From assembly GCA_000696115.1 (NCBI GenBank), contig JJOH01000021.1, positions 61,110 through 125,109 on the forward strand: DNA of 64,000 bases, written 5' to 3'. The stretch's first letter is position 1; each line of letters opens with the position of its first letter. Positions 10,049 to 19,030 of the stretch are shown here, piece by piece. The position numbers and the translations under genes were made by a program. The notes below the pieces were generated by a model that made no database searches, was not told the origin of the DNA, and saw nothing but the letters and a program-made list of their open reading frames with translations. The stretch comes from Streptomyces olindensis (GTDB lineage: Bacteria; Actinomycetota; Actinomycetes; Streptomycetales; Streptomycetaceae).

Positions 10049-13000
10049 TCACACCGTCCCGCGCCCGTTTCTACAACCACGTCCTCAACGCGCTCGAGGA
10101 CCGCGAGTTGCCCCTTGTGTCCTGGGGCATCACCGGTGGCGCCCTGACCGAGAGCGAAGTCCTCGAGGTCATCGATCTCTGCCTGCCCGACGCCCCGCGG
10201 GAGGCGGCAGGCATATCGAGCGAAGACCTGCTGTATGAATTCCGCGAACGTGCCTGGCTGTTCAAGGTGCCGGACACCTCGCCCCCGAAATACCGCACGC
10301 GACTGGCCGAAACCGTCCGTCTGGCAGCCCAGTTGCGGCAACTCTTCCCTTGGCAAGCCCGCGACGAGGCGGCGCAGTGGTGGCAGAGCGGTAAGCGACT
10401 CGTGGCCGACTACCGCCTGCACACCGCGCCGCGCCGTTACCCGCAGCGCAATATCCCAGCCGCGACCGCGTTGAAGGAGTTCGCCACTCTGGCTGGCTGG
10501 GGCCGCCTTCAGCACCTCGTAGCCCAGGCCCACATCGGGCCTCGCAATCTAGCCCGCTTTCAGGTCGAGGCCACCGCGGCGGTGACCAGCGCGCTGCAAC
10601 GTCCCCACTCCAGCGGCGTGATCGTGGGTGCCGGCACCGGTAGCGGCAAGACGCTGTCCTTCTACCTACCGGCTTTCGCCGCCATGGCCGAGCGTGCCCG
10701 ACCGAATAGTTTCCGCCTGCACACGCTGGCGCTGTATCCGCGCAAGGAATTGCTGCGCGATCAGTTGCGGGAAGCGCTGAGCACCGTCCGCTCCCTGGAA
10801 CCCACCCTGCAGGGCTCCGGGCGCCGGCCGTTTCGACTAGGGGCTCTCTACGGAGACACGCCCTACCACCATGAGGACGACCGGCTCAAGCCCGGCGCAA
10901 GCGGCCGCACCGCCTGGAAACGGACTCGAGAGGGTGCCATCTGCCCCTACTTGACCTGCCCTGCGTGTGAGCGCGGCGAACTTCTCTGGCGTGATCTTGA
11001 CCGTCACGCCAATAAGGAGCGACTGGTCTGCCTTGCCTGCCGGGCCAGCATTCCAGAGGGCAGCCTTGCCCTGACCCGTCAATCCCAGCAAGACGCGCCC
11101 CCTGACCTGCTTTTCACCACCACCGAAATGCTCAACCTGAACAGTGCTGGAGGCGGGCTCAGCCGACTGCTGGGCTGGCAGGGAGGCGTGGTCCCGTCCC
11201 TGGTCCTGCTCGATGAGGTCCACACCTACTCCGGGATTCACGGAGCTCAGACCGCTTTGCTGCTGCGCCGCTGGCAGCAGGCCGTCCGCAAGCCGGTCAC
11301 TTTCGTCGGTCTGAGCGCCACCCTGCGCGACGCCGGTACGTTCTTCGCCCGCCTGGTGGGACTGCGCGACATCCACGTCGAGTACATCCAACCCGCCGAC
11401 GACAGCATGGATGAGGAGGGGCGCGAGTACGCGCTTGCGCTGCGCGGTGATCCGATCGCCGGCAGCAGCCTGCTGTCGACCTCCATCCAAACCGCCATGC
11501 TCTTTGGACGCATGCTCGACCCGGAAGAAGACGCCGCACTGTACGGGTCCACCGGGTTTTTGTTCACCGACGACCTGGATGTCACCAACCGCTTCTACGA
11601 CGACCTGCGGGACGCTGAGGGAGGACAGAACCGCTACGGTCAACCGGGTCGGAAACCAGCCCTGGCGGCATTGCGCGCTTCAGCCCGCGCCCATCACCAA
11701 ACCCGTTACCGCGACGGCCAATCGTGGGACCTGATGGAAAAGATCGGCCATGTCCTCGCCCCGGGGGCTGGCCACCATGCCCTGCGGATAGCGCGCACGT
11801 CCTCCCAGGACGTCGGTGTCGATCTGCAGGCCAATCTGACGGTGGCGACAGCCTCGCTCGAAGTCGGTTTCAACGACCCGCGCGTTGGCTTGGTACTCCA
11901 GCACAAAGCTCCCCACGACGCGGCGGCCTTCATCCAGCGACGCGGCCGTGCCGGCCGGCAGCGCGCCATGCGCCCCGTAACGGTGATCACCCTGTCCGAC
12001 TACGGCCGGGACCGGTTGGCCTACCAGTCCTACGAGACGCTGTTCCAGCCGGAAGTGCCAGCACGTCACCTTCCGGTCAACAACCGCTTCGTCATCAAGA
12101 TTCAAGGAGCGCAGTCACTGCTGGACTGGGCAGGACGCAAACTGCGCTTTCACCACCCGTGGGCCGACCCCAGGACGCTGTTGACCGCACCAAAAGCAAG
12201 GAACGATAAGGACAAAGCTCCCCGCCAGGACTTGGCGCAGATGTTGGAGAGCCTTTTGACCACTCCTGCTCTCCAGGACGATCTGGCGCGCCATCTCAGA
12301 GCGGCGCTGCAGTTGACCGCTGACGAAGTGCAAGCCTTGCTCTGGGAGGAGCCGCGCTCTTTGTTGCTCAGCGTGGTTCCCACCGCTGTACGCCGGCTGA
12401 AGAACAACTGGCAGACCCTCCAGGAGAAGGATCCCGGCGCCGAGCCCCGTGCCATGCTTCCGGAGTTCGTGACACGGACGCTGTTCGATCCGCTCAACGT
12501 GCCCGAGGTCGGACTGATCCTTCCCTTCGCTTCGCGCACTACCGCCAGCAGCGCCGAGCAGGACAGCAGCGACGAACTGCTGCCGATCGCCAGGGCTCTG
12601 AGGGAAGCGGTACCCGGCAGGGTCAGCCGCCGCTATGGCTACCAGCGTGACGACCACCGCACCTGGCTCCCCATCCCTCCAATCGGCCAGGACACCCTGG
12701 AACTGGACGACAGCCTTGTACCAGGCCCGACGCTCGAAGGCCGCTGGTTCCCCCCGGGGCAGGACCCGGCAGGTCTGGTCGTACTGCGCCCGCATCGTCT
12801 GCAGCTCACCGAGCCTCCCAAGGAGGTCGCCGATCGGTCACAGGGATTTCCTCTGTGGGGCTCACAGATCGTTGTCGATGCAGGCACTCAGCCCCTGCCA
12901 GGTGACGTTCCCCGCCCCTCGTCGTGGGAACACCGCATCGCCTCCGTCGGCTTCGCCCTGCACGCGGCAGGCAATCCGATTGAGGTGCGCCGCATGACTG

Positions 13001-14553
13001 CCGGCTCGCGCTTTGAGGTGAGCTACGACGCAGGCACCACGGATGCCCGCACCGTGCGCTACACCCGCAACGGAGAACCGGCCGCGCTCGGCTTCCGGCT
13101 GAACGTGGACGCAGCCTCCTTCACCCTCGCCCCCCTGGACACCACGCATCCCGAGGTCGCGCGCTACCTCACGTCGCCCCAGTGGCGCACCCTGGCCTAT
13201 TTCCAGGCGGTGGCCGACGATCCTGCGCTGGGCGAGGTGACCAACCAGTTTCAGCGCGGCTGGCTGGCGCTGGTGTACCTGACGTCGTTTTCACTGCGAG
13301 GCCTGAGCGACGACGCTGCCGACCCTTCGTCGATCCACTCCAGTCTGGCTGACGGCAGTTGGCGCAACGACCTGGCGGAAATCCTCAGCGTGCTCTACCG
13401 CGAGGAGCCCACAGGCCAGCCCGCCCACAGCAACGAACGGCTCATCGCCACGCTCACCGAACTCAGCGACGTGCCCGCTGTCATCGACGCCTTGGACCGG
13501 GCCGGACAATTGCTGGTGGCTTCAGACGTTGCCATCCGCAGCGCCGACCTCGCACGGCGCGCCTACACAGACACCGTGGCCGCGGCCATTCTTGCCGCAG
13601 CGCTGCGCGCCTGCCCGGACGCCCAGGACGGCGACTTGATCGTGGACGTGGTTTCCGCAGCCAAGCAAGGGCATCCGGCCGTGGTGTGGCTGAGCGAAAC
13701 CTCCATCGGCGGCCTAGGCGTGATCGAACAACTGTCCCGCTACTATGCCGAGGATCCGCGGCGTTTTTGGCGTCTGGTTGAGACGGCTCTGACCCCCAAC
13801 GACTATGAGTACGTCGACACCACCGTGACCCGACTCCTGCGCCACGTGACGGCCGAACCGACCGGAGTCGCAGCACGGGCCATGGCCGTTCTGCGGGCCC
13901 ACACCTCCGCTGCCGACTCCAGCCAAGCGCTCACCGATCTTCGCAACGCTTGGAGCAGGCTCGACGGTCCGCCGCGGCACAGTGCGGTGGCAGCGTTGTC
14001 CACCCGACTGCTCCGCCCCGGCAGCAGTCCTACCACCGACGCCAGCGCACTGGCTTTGATCGAAGGGTGGCAGGCCCTGGAGCGTCGCTTGGGCGTGGAA
14101 GTCGACGCCCGCGTTATTGCCTACGCCGTCGGCTCTGGGCGCCTGCCCACCGGCCCTGGCCCGCGCTTGTCGGCCGACCAGGCCTTCAGCCTGCTTTGGC
14201 CGCGTGGCCGCGATGCCCGCACCCACCACCTTCAGCACTACCAGCCCTACCTCGACCGTCCTCCTGTCCTGGACCGCCTCCTGGCCGCCGCCGCGCACGA
14301 TGAGCAACTGCCGCGCATCGACGTCACCGAAGAGGGCTGGGAGCAGCGCTATCAAACCGCGATAGCCCAGCATGCCGCCGTGGAGTTGACAGCCGACACG
14401 AATGCTGCGACGGCCCTGTCTGACGCCATCGCCCGCGTGCCGGCTTTGACGGTGGACTGGGACGTCCTGCGCCTGTACGGAGAGATGCAAGGAATGAGCC
14501 GTGACGGCCAGCAGTGGCGCGTGCGGGTGGACATCCGGGAGGCGACACAGTGA
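10045..14553 (+). CDS. dpdJ: DpdJ, giant DEAD-type helicase with Cys cluster
   Basis: At 1502 aa this is the largest protein in the window. Walker A (GAGTGSGKT) is at residues 195-203, and a five-Cys putative zinc site (residues 300, 305, 308, 329, 332) is inserted in the first helicase lobe. DEVH is near 390, LSAT follows, and motif VI (QRRGRAGR) is at 631-638. The remaining 850 residues are helical and of unknown fold. The GTG start overlaps dpdI and the end overlaps dpdK by 4 bp. The overall plan resembles large Hrq1/DISARM-type helicases, so a distant relation to DISARM components should be kept in mind, but the neighbours point to DpdJ. Confidence 0.82.
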   Translation: MITPSRARFYNHVLNALEDRELPLVSWGITGGALTESEVLEVIDLCLPDAPREAAGISSEDLLYEFRERAWLFKVPDTSPPKYRTRLAETVRLAAQLRQLFPWQARDEAAQWWQSGKRLVADYRLHTAPRRYPQRNIPAATALKEFATLAGWGRLQHLVAQAHIGPRNLARFQVEATAAVTSALQRPHSSGVIVGAGTGSGKTLSFYLPAFAAMAERARPNSFRLHTLALYPRKELLRDQLREALSTVRSLEPTLQGSGRRPFRLGALYGDTPYHHEDDRLKPGASGRTAWKRTREGAICPYLTCPACERGELLWRDLDRHANKERLVCLACRASIPEGSLALTRQSQQDAPPDLLFTTTEMLNLNSAGGGLSRLLGWQGGVVPSLVLLDEVHTYSGIHGAQTALLLRRWQQAVRKPVTFVGLSATLRDAGTFFARLVGLRDIHVEYIQPADDSMDEEGREYALALRGDPIAGSSLLSTSIQTAMLFGRMLDPEEDAALYGSTGFLFTDDLDVTNRFYDDLRDAEGGQNRYGQPGRKPALAALRASARAHHQTRYRDGQSWDLMEKIGHVLAPGAGHHALRIARTSSQDVGVDLQANLTVATASLEVGFNDPRVGLVLQHKAPHDAAAFIQRRGRAGRQRAMRPVTVITLSDYGRDRLAYQSYETLFQPEVPARHLPVNNRFVIKIQGAQSLLDWAGRKLRFHHPWADPRTLLTAPKARNDKDKAPRQDLAQMLESLLTTPALQDDLARHLRAALQLTADEVQALLWEEPRSLLLSVVPTAVRRLKNNWQTLQEKDPGAEPRAMLPEFVTRTLFDPLNVPEVGLILPFASRTTASSAEQDSSDELLPIARALREAVPGRVSRRYGYQRDDHRTWLPIPPIGQDTLELDDSLVPGPTLEGRWFPPGQDPAGLVVLRPHRLQLTEPPKEVADRSQGFPLWGSQIVVDAGTQPLPGDVPRPSSWEHRIASVGFALHAAGNPIEVRRMTAGSRFEVSYDAGTTDARTVRYTRNGEPAALGFRLNVDAASFTLAPLDTTHPEVARYLTSPQWRTLAYFQAVADDPALGEVTNQFQRGWLALVYLTSFSLRGLSDDAADPSSIHSSLADGSWRNDLAEILSVLYREEPTGQPAHSNERLIATLTELSDVPAVIDALDRAGQLLVASDVAIRSADLARRAYTDTVAAAILAAALRACPDAQDGDLIVDVVSAAKQGHPAVVWLSETSIGGLGVIEQLSRYYAEDPRRFWRLVETALTPNDYEYVDTTVTRLLRHVTAEPTGVAARAMAVLRAHTSAADSSQALTDLRNAWSRLDGPPRHSAVAALSTRLLRPGSSPTTDASALALIEGWQALERRLGVEVDARVIAYAVGSGRLPTGPGPRLSADQAFSLLWPRGRDARTHHLQHYQPYLDRPPVLDRLLAAAAHDEQLPRIDVTEEGWEQRYQTAIAQHAAVELTADTNAATALSDAIARVPALTVDWDVLRLYGEMQGMSRDGQQWRVRVDIREATQ

Positions 14554-15071
14554 GTCGACTCGAGCGCCCCATACGCACCGGGGGACACACCGGCGTGCGC
14601 GCCGACGCAATCCTGGCGACGGCACTGGTTGGGGAACTTGTATGCCCTGGGCCCGTGATGTGGCTGGTCTCGCCGTGGATCAGTGACGTGAAGGTCTTGG
14701 ACAACAGCCAGGGATCGTACGACGACCTGTTCGACGACAATCCCCCCACCTCCTGCTCTCTGTCCGACCTGCTCGCCCGGATCGCGGCGGCTGGCGCCTC
14801 CCTAACGGTGGTCACCCGCCCGGACCCGCACAATGCACAATTTCTCGGGCGTCTGCGCCGCTTGACCTCGCAGCACGCCGTGCGCGTGGTGCAGAACCCC
14901 GCCGTGCACGAAAAGACCATTTGCGGGCGGGACTGGCTGCTCACCGGGTCCATGAACTTCACGGTGCGCGGCCTAATGGAGAACGACGAGGCGGTGAGCT
15001 ACAAGGTGGGAGGCAGCGACGCGGCCCAGGCACGCCTGGAACTCGCCCAGCGATGGAAGGAGCATCAGTGA
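14550..15071 (+). CDS. dpdK: DpdK, phospholipase-D-like nuclease
   Basis: This 173-aa protein has a single PLD-type catalytic motif. His120 and Lys122 (HEK) are followed by Asp128 and then GSMN (Gly133, Ser134, Asn136), as in Nuc-type nucleases, which dimerise to build one active site. It is the most obvious nuclease candidate of the island. The His-Lys-Asp spacing is one residue longer than the canonical HxK(x4)D. The GTG start follows GGGAGGCGAC and overlaps dpdJ (GTGA). The end overlaps dpdD by 4 bp. The role would be cleavage of unmodified DNA in concert with the three helicases, inferred from the family. Confidence 0.8.
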   Translation: MSRLERPIRTGGHTGVRADAILATALVGELVCPGPVMWLVSPWISDVKVLDNSQGSYDDLFDDNPPTSCSLSDLLARIAAAGASLTVVTRPDPHNAQFLGRLRRLTSQHAVRVVQNPAVHEKTICGRDWLLTGSMNFTVRGLMENDEAVSYKVGGSDAAQARLELAQRWKEHQ

Positions 15072-17152
15072 TCGCCGCGCGCCAGGCTTCCCCCGTTTGG
15101 ACCACTCAGGATCTGGAAGCCTTTTTGCAGCGCTTCTTCGGCCCAGGCAACGACGCGTGGCCAGATATGGATCCCGACCCTCAGAAAGGCGAACGGGTCA
15201 GGCCCTTCGTCGACCTGCTCCGCAGCGGCAGCGACATCCCTGTCGTACTGCCGCGCTACCAGCAGGCCCAGGACCGCTTCGCGATCTACGTCATCACCCG
15301 CGACGAGGCACACGCAGCTCTCATCGGCAACGTCATCACCGCCTTCGCCGGGCCGACCTATCTCATCGGCGCCGGCGTACACCCCAGCACACTCGACCCC
15401 AACGACCCAGTCGAAGCAGCGGTGCAAGACTTCGCTGGAGCATGGACGACCTTCCGACTGGAAACACACCCGCACCGCCGCTACCGCCAGAGACTGACCG
15501 ACGTGGCCCTGCTCATGCAGCACACCTTGGCTCGTCGTCCCCCGCGACTGTGGCGGGCAACAAAACCCACCGGGCGACTGCTGGCCGAGTTCGACGCAGC
15601 CCTGGCGGCCGGTGGCCAAGCCGCCTCCCAAGCCGCCCTGGACCAGTTGGCCGGGCAAGGAGGCATCACCGCCGCCAACCTCGCCCACCTGCACATCAAG
15701 CGACTCTCCCGGCTCGGCCTCGATCAAGAACTACTCGATTACCCAGGCCTCAGCGACGTCTTGCGGCAAGATCCCCCCACGCCAGTGAAAACGGCGGTGC
15801 TCAATGCTGCCTTCACCTGCGACCTACAGGAACCGCTAGACCTCGGCGACCTGTCAGCTGCGCAACACGCACTACGCGACCGGGGTCTTCTCGCCCTCGC
15901 TCCCTTCGAAGACAGCGCGGAGTCCTACTCCATCGAGGCACTCATGGTCCTCCTGCTGGCCGCCGTGACCCGGGAAGATCCTCAGAGCACCCAGAACATA
16001 CTCACCACCATCGAGCACACCGCATCCCACGACGTCCTACCACCCGTTCTTAGAAAAGCCGCGGCGCTCCTCGCCGATCCGCAAAGCACTCCGCAGCAGG
16101 AGGCACCCACCCACCAGACTGACACTGCAGCCACAAACGCGGAATCACCAACGTCTTCGCCTTCCTCGCAAGCCGTCGAGTCGGACACGCCGGAGCACGT
16201 CCCCGCCTCTTGGCCGGAGCTGATTCACGCAATAGCCGACAGCTACACCGGCCTAACCGACATCCTGGAACAGGAAGTCTGGACAGCCTGGCCCTCACCA
16301 GCCCTGGACGACCGAAACATCGCCGCCCTGCTGGAAGAACTGCACGACGAGGGCCAGGCAAAAGTCTGGCGCTGCGTGGGTGCCTTCATCGAAAGCGTCG
16401 GCTACGACCAGCCCGCACCACTCAGCGCCCGCGCTCTGATCACCTGCGCGCTCGCCTACGACTGGCTCGGACCGGGCGACCTGCTGGCCGTGCAGGCACT
16501 GACCGAGATCGTGCTGCGATCCGGGCCATCCAGCGCCGTCTACGGCCAACTGCTGAGGGAACTCGCCGACACGTGCGAACGCTGGGTCGCCCCCGAGCGG
16601 GCCGCAATCGCGCTGGACTTCGCCGACCGACTGGTCATGGAGGCACACCCCGATCCCGATGCACGTGAATCCTTCGCCTTGGCGTTGCTCCTGCCGCTCA
16701 GCGTGCACCAGGGGCGCCTGGATCCCGCCGATCTCGCCATGGCGCGGCGCCTATCCGCGGAACTCGGCATCGAACTGGACTGGCAGGACCAGCCTGGCGA
16801 GGGACAGGCGCAGGAGACCGCAACCGGTCTGCGGGACGCGACTGGTCGCAACCTGCTGCTGTACTCCCTTGACCAGCGGGTTCTGGACCGGGTTGGCGAT
16901 GCGCTGCACCAAATCGCCCCAGGAGTCAAGATTGCCCTCGCCCATGACAGCGTGGGCAGTCCGCAACTACGCCAAAAAGCCCGCCAAGCGGATGTAGTCG
17001 TATTGGCCACCCGCTGCGCCAAGCACGCCGCGACGGGTTTCATCACCCAGCACGCCAAAACAGCCGTCATCGACTACGCCGACGGCAGCGGCTCGGCCTC
17101 ACTACTACGCGCCGCAGTACACGGCTTGCTCCGAAGTGTGCAAGGCAACTGA
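15068..17152 (+). CDS. dpdD: DpdD-like protein
   Basis: This 694-aa protein closes the operon. It is largely helical, with a low-complexity Thr/Ser/Pro/Gln linker at about residues 335-375 between two halves. The last 110 residues (from LLYSLDQRVLDRV) form an alternating strand/helix region with a VVVLATR strand, reminiscent of a Rossmann-like or receiver fold, but no catalytic residues can be named. The GTG start overlaps the dpdK stop (GTGA). DpdD belongs to the restriction genes in the characterised clusters. It is assigned here by the company it keeps and by length. Confidence 0.7.
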   Translation: MIAARQASPVWTTQDLEAFLQRFFGPGNDAWPDMDPDPQKGERVRPFVDLLRSGSDIPVVLPRYQQAQDRFAIYVITRDEAHAALIGNVITAFAGPTYLIGAGVHPSTLDPNDPVEAAVQDFAGAWTTFRLETHPHRRYRQRLTDVALLMQHTLARRPPRLWRATKPTGRLLAEFDAALAAGGQAASQAALDQLAGQGGITAANLAHLHIKRLSRLGLDQELLDYPGLSDVLRQDPPTPVKTAVLNAAFTCDLQEPLDLGDLSAAQHALRDRGLLALAPFEDSAESYSIEALMVLLLAAVTREDPQSTQNILTTIEHTASHDVLPPVLRKAAALLADPQSTPQQEAPTHQTDTAATNAESPTSSPSSQAVESDTPEHVPASWPELIHAIADSYTGLTDILEQEVWTAWPSPALDDRNIAALLEELHDEGQAKVWRCVGAFIESVGYDQPAPLSARALITCALAYDWLGPGDLLAVQALTEIVLRSGPSSAVYGQLLRELADTCERWVAPERAAIALDFADRLVMEAHPDPDARESFALALLLPLSVHQGRLDPADLAMARRLSAELGIELDWQDQPGEGQAQETATGLRDATGRNLLLYSLDQRVLDRVGDALHQIAPGVKIALAHDSVGSPQLRQKARQADVVVLATRCAKHAATGFITQHAKTAVIDYADGSGSASLLRAAVHGLLRSVQGN

Positions 17153-17608
17153 GAGGCCCTTGGCGTCCTGTGGCCCTTTCAACAAAGAGCCAGCCGCCCC
17201 GGACGGTCCTTCATGGGTGGCGTCGACGGGGGAAGGGCTCGACTCCGGAGGCCGCATAAGCGTCGCGAGTTGTTGCTGGTCAGCAGGCTGAGCCGTTGGC
17301 TTTCACTAGCGCTGGTCCACGGATGGTCCATGGGCTTGCTCCGTAGCCGTCCCCATCAGCGCAGGCAACGTCAAGACGCCTGGGCCTGAGCTGCTCGGTG
17401 GTTCGTAGGCGATGGCGGCCGCAGACAGCGCATCAGAGGGGAGGCAGCACCGGCCTGCTCACAGCGCCAGATGCTCGCGCTGGTGCCCAGTAGTTCCGCC
17501 TCTGGTGACCGCGTTGTTGTTGAGCCGCTCGTGTTACCAGCACTCTTCTTCACCACTGACTGCGAACGAGGAGACCCGGAGGAGCAAGTCATCTGCCAAG
17601 ATGGGTGC
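17153..17608 (+). other. gene-free interval between dpd operon and DGQHR gene
   Basis: This 456-nt stretch has no convincing reading frame on either strand. It contains degenerate repeats (GTCCACGGATGGTCCATGGG near 17316-17335) of a kind often seen in remnants of mobile DNA. No clear intrinsic terminator with a T-run follows dpdD. Base composition falls from the high GC of dpd toward the lower GC of the next two genes, marking a junction between DNA of different origin. Confidence 0.4.
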
Positions 17609-19030
17609 GTGACGAATGATCAGGTGAGGACCTTCCAGTACACCGCCCTCGTTGTCCGACAGCAGCCAGGCGCTCCTTCCATGTACTTGGCGAGTATCCC
17701 GGCTGCGGGTCTGCTTGAGTGGGCCGATGTACCTAGCGCCAAAGCCGACTACATGGCGGGCTACCAAAGGGTCTACAACGAGGGTCGCGCCAAGGACATC
17801 AAGGAATTCCTTGAGAATGACGTCAACAACATCACTCCCGGTGCCATTGTGGTAGCGGTGGACGGCGCTGCTATTGATGTACAGCCGACATCGGTCGATG
17901 GAGTCTTGAACCTCACAGTGTCCGTGACGGATGCGAGTTTTGAACTGCGCCTGGCGAAGCATCGAGAATTTTTCTCCTCGCGCCTTAGTGAGGCCGAGGC
18001 TAAAAGTGTCGATTCTCTTATAGAGCTTGCCAAGTCCAATAATGCGGAAGCGGAGTCAGACGCCGACGAAGCTGGCATTCCAGAGTCATACATAGCGGCC
18101 CTCACGGCTGAGTTGGCTGCTGCTTGCGATGACTTCGACTCTCTACCCGTGCCACGACAAGAGGCAATCAAGCAGTACATCGAGTCTGTTTCTAAGCCAG
18201 GTCTAATCATTGACGGACAGCATCGTGTCTTTGGGGCGAAAGATGTCTCACTACACGATGTTTACCTTCCCGTGGTGCTCCTACCGGGACTCGGTACGGC
18301 TGAGCAAGTCTTCCACTTCTACGTCCTAAATAATAAGGCGAAGCCTCTAACGCCGACTGAGTTGCGCCGTACGGTTAGCACTTCATTGACTAACCAGGAA
18401 ATCGATAACCTTTGGAAACGGTTCGAGGATTCTGGTGTCAATCCTGAGGCCACCCGTTGGACTCATAAGATGAACACGGATCCGAAGTCTCCCTTCCGTA
18501 ACCTTATTGACTTCGGTCTTGGTGGTGGCGGATTTATTAAGGAGAATGTTGCCTACCAGGTAGTCTCCAAATTCGTCAATATGCCCCGCAAGTATCGAAC
18601 CCTGCAACAAGGGGTCCCTGCGTGGGAAAACGCCACCGAAGAGCGGCTCGACTATTTCTTCGCCTTTTGGGCGGCCATCAAGGAAAGGTACTCTGAAACC
18701 TGGGAATCTGGAGTCAAATCTGGCGGTAATCAACTGTTCCTGAAAGCGGCAATGCTGGTGCTACAGGAGTTCGTCCTCGACTTCTTCGTTTCCGTCAAGT
18801 CCGTTCGTGACATAGAGGGCAAGCCGTCCCCAATGGCAGACATGGAAGAACTGAGTGCCCTCGTAGTTGCCGCGCTCAAGTTTCTACCGCCAGAGTTTTT
18901 CACGCTTGAGTGGCAAGAGAAGCAGCTGGACACCAGCGAGCGTCGTACATTCCTGCTTCAGCAGATGGAAATGGCCAAACGAAACCAAGGGAAGTTTCTT
19001 GGGAATCAGCAGCTCTTCAAGAAATCATGA
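17609..19030 (+). CDS. DGQHR-domain (DndB-like) protein
   Basis: This 473-aa protein carries the signature DGQHR at residues 202-206 within GLIIDGQHRVFGA. That places it in the DGQHR/ParB-like family that includes the regulator DndB of phosphorothioation systems and related proteins in modification islands. The GTG at 17609 is chosen because homology-like sequence begins right after it (TNDQVRTFQYTA). There is no good Shine-Dalgarno, and CAAGAT lies 7 nt upstream, so a leaderless transcript is possible. Codon use is less GC-biased than in dpd (frequent A/T third positions), suggesting separate acquisition. Its stop overlaps the HNH gene (ATGA). It may serve as a DpdB-type partner or be part of an independent two-gene system; the sequence does not decide. 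Confidence 0.75.
   Translation: MTNDQVRTFQYTALVVRQQPGAPSMYLASIPAAGLLEWADVPSAKADYMAGYQRVYNEGRAKDIKEFLENDVNNITPGAIVVAVDGAAIDVQPTSVDGVLNLTVSVTDASFELRLAKHREFFSSRLSEAEAKSVDSLIELAKSNNAEAESDADEAGIPESYIAALTAELAAACDDFDSLPVPRQEAIKQYIESVSKPGLIIDGQHRVFGAKDVSLHDVYLPVVLLPGLGTAEQVFHFYVLNNKAKPLTPTELRRTVSTSLTNQEIDNLWKRFEDSGVNPEATRWTHKMNTDPKSPFRNLIDFGLGGGGFIKENVAYQVVSKFVNMPRKYRTLQQGVPAWENATEERLDYFFAFWAAIKERYSETWESGVKSGGNQLFLKAAMLVLQEFVLDFFVSVKSVRDIEGKPSPMADMEELSALVVAALKFLPPEFFTLEWQEKQLDTSERRTFLLQQMEMAKRNQGKFLGNQQLFKKS

Noticed and set aside
17316..17335. Degenerate TGGTCCA repeats as a possible left attachment site
   Set aside because: They do not match the tRNA-Arg 3' end, so they cannot be the partner of the site at 34988-35059.
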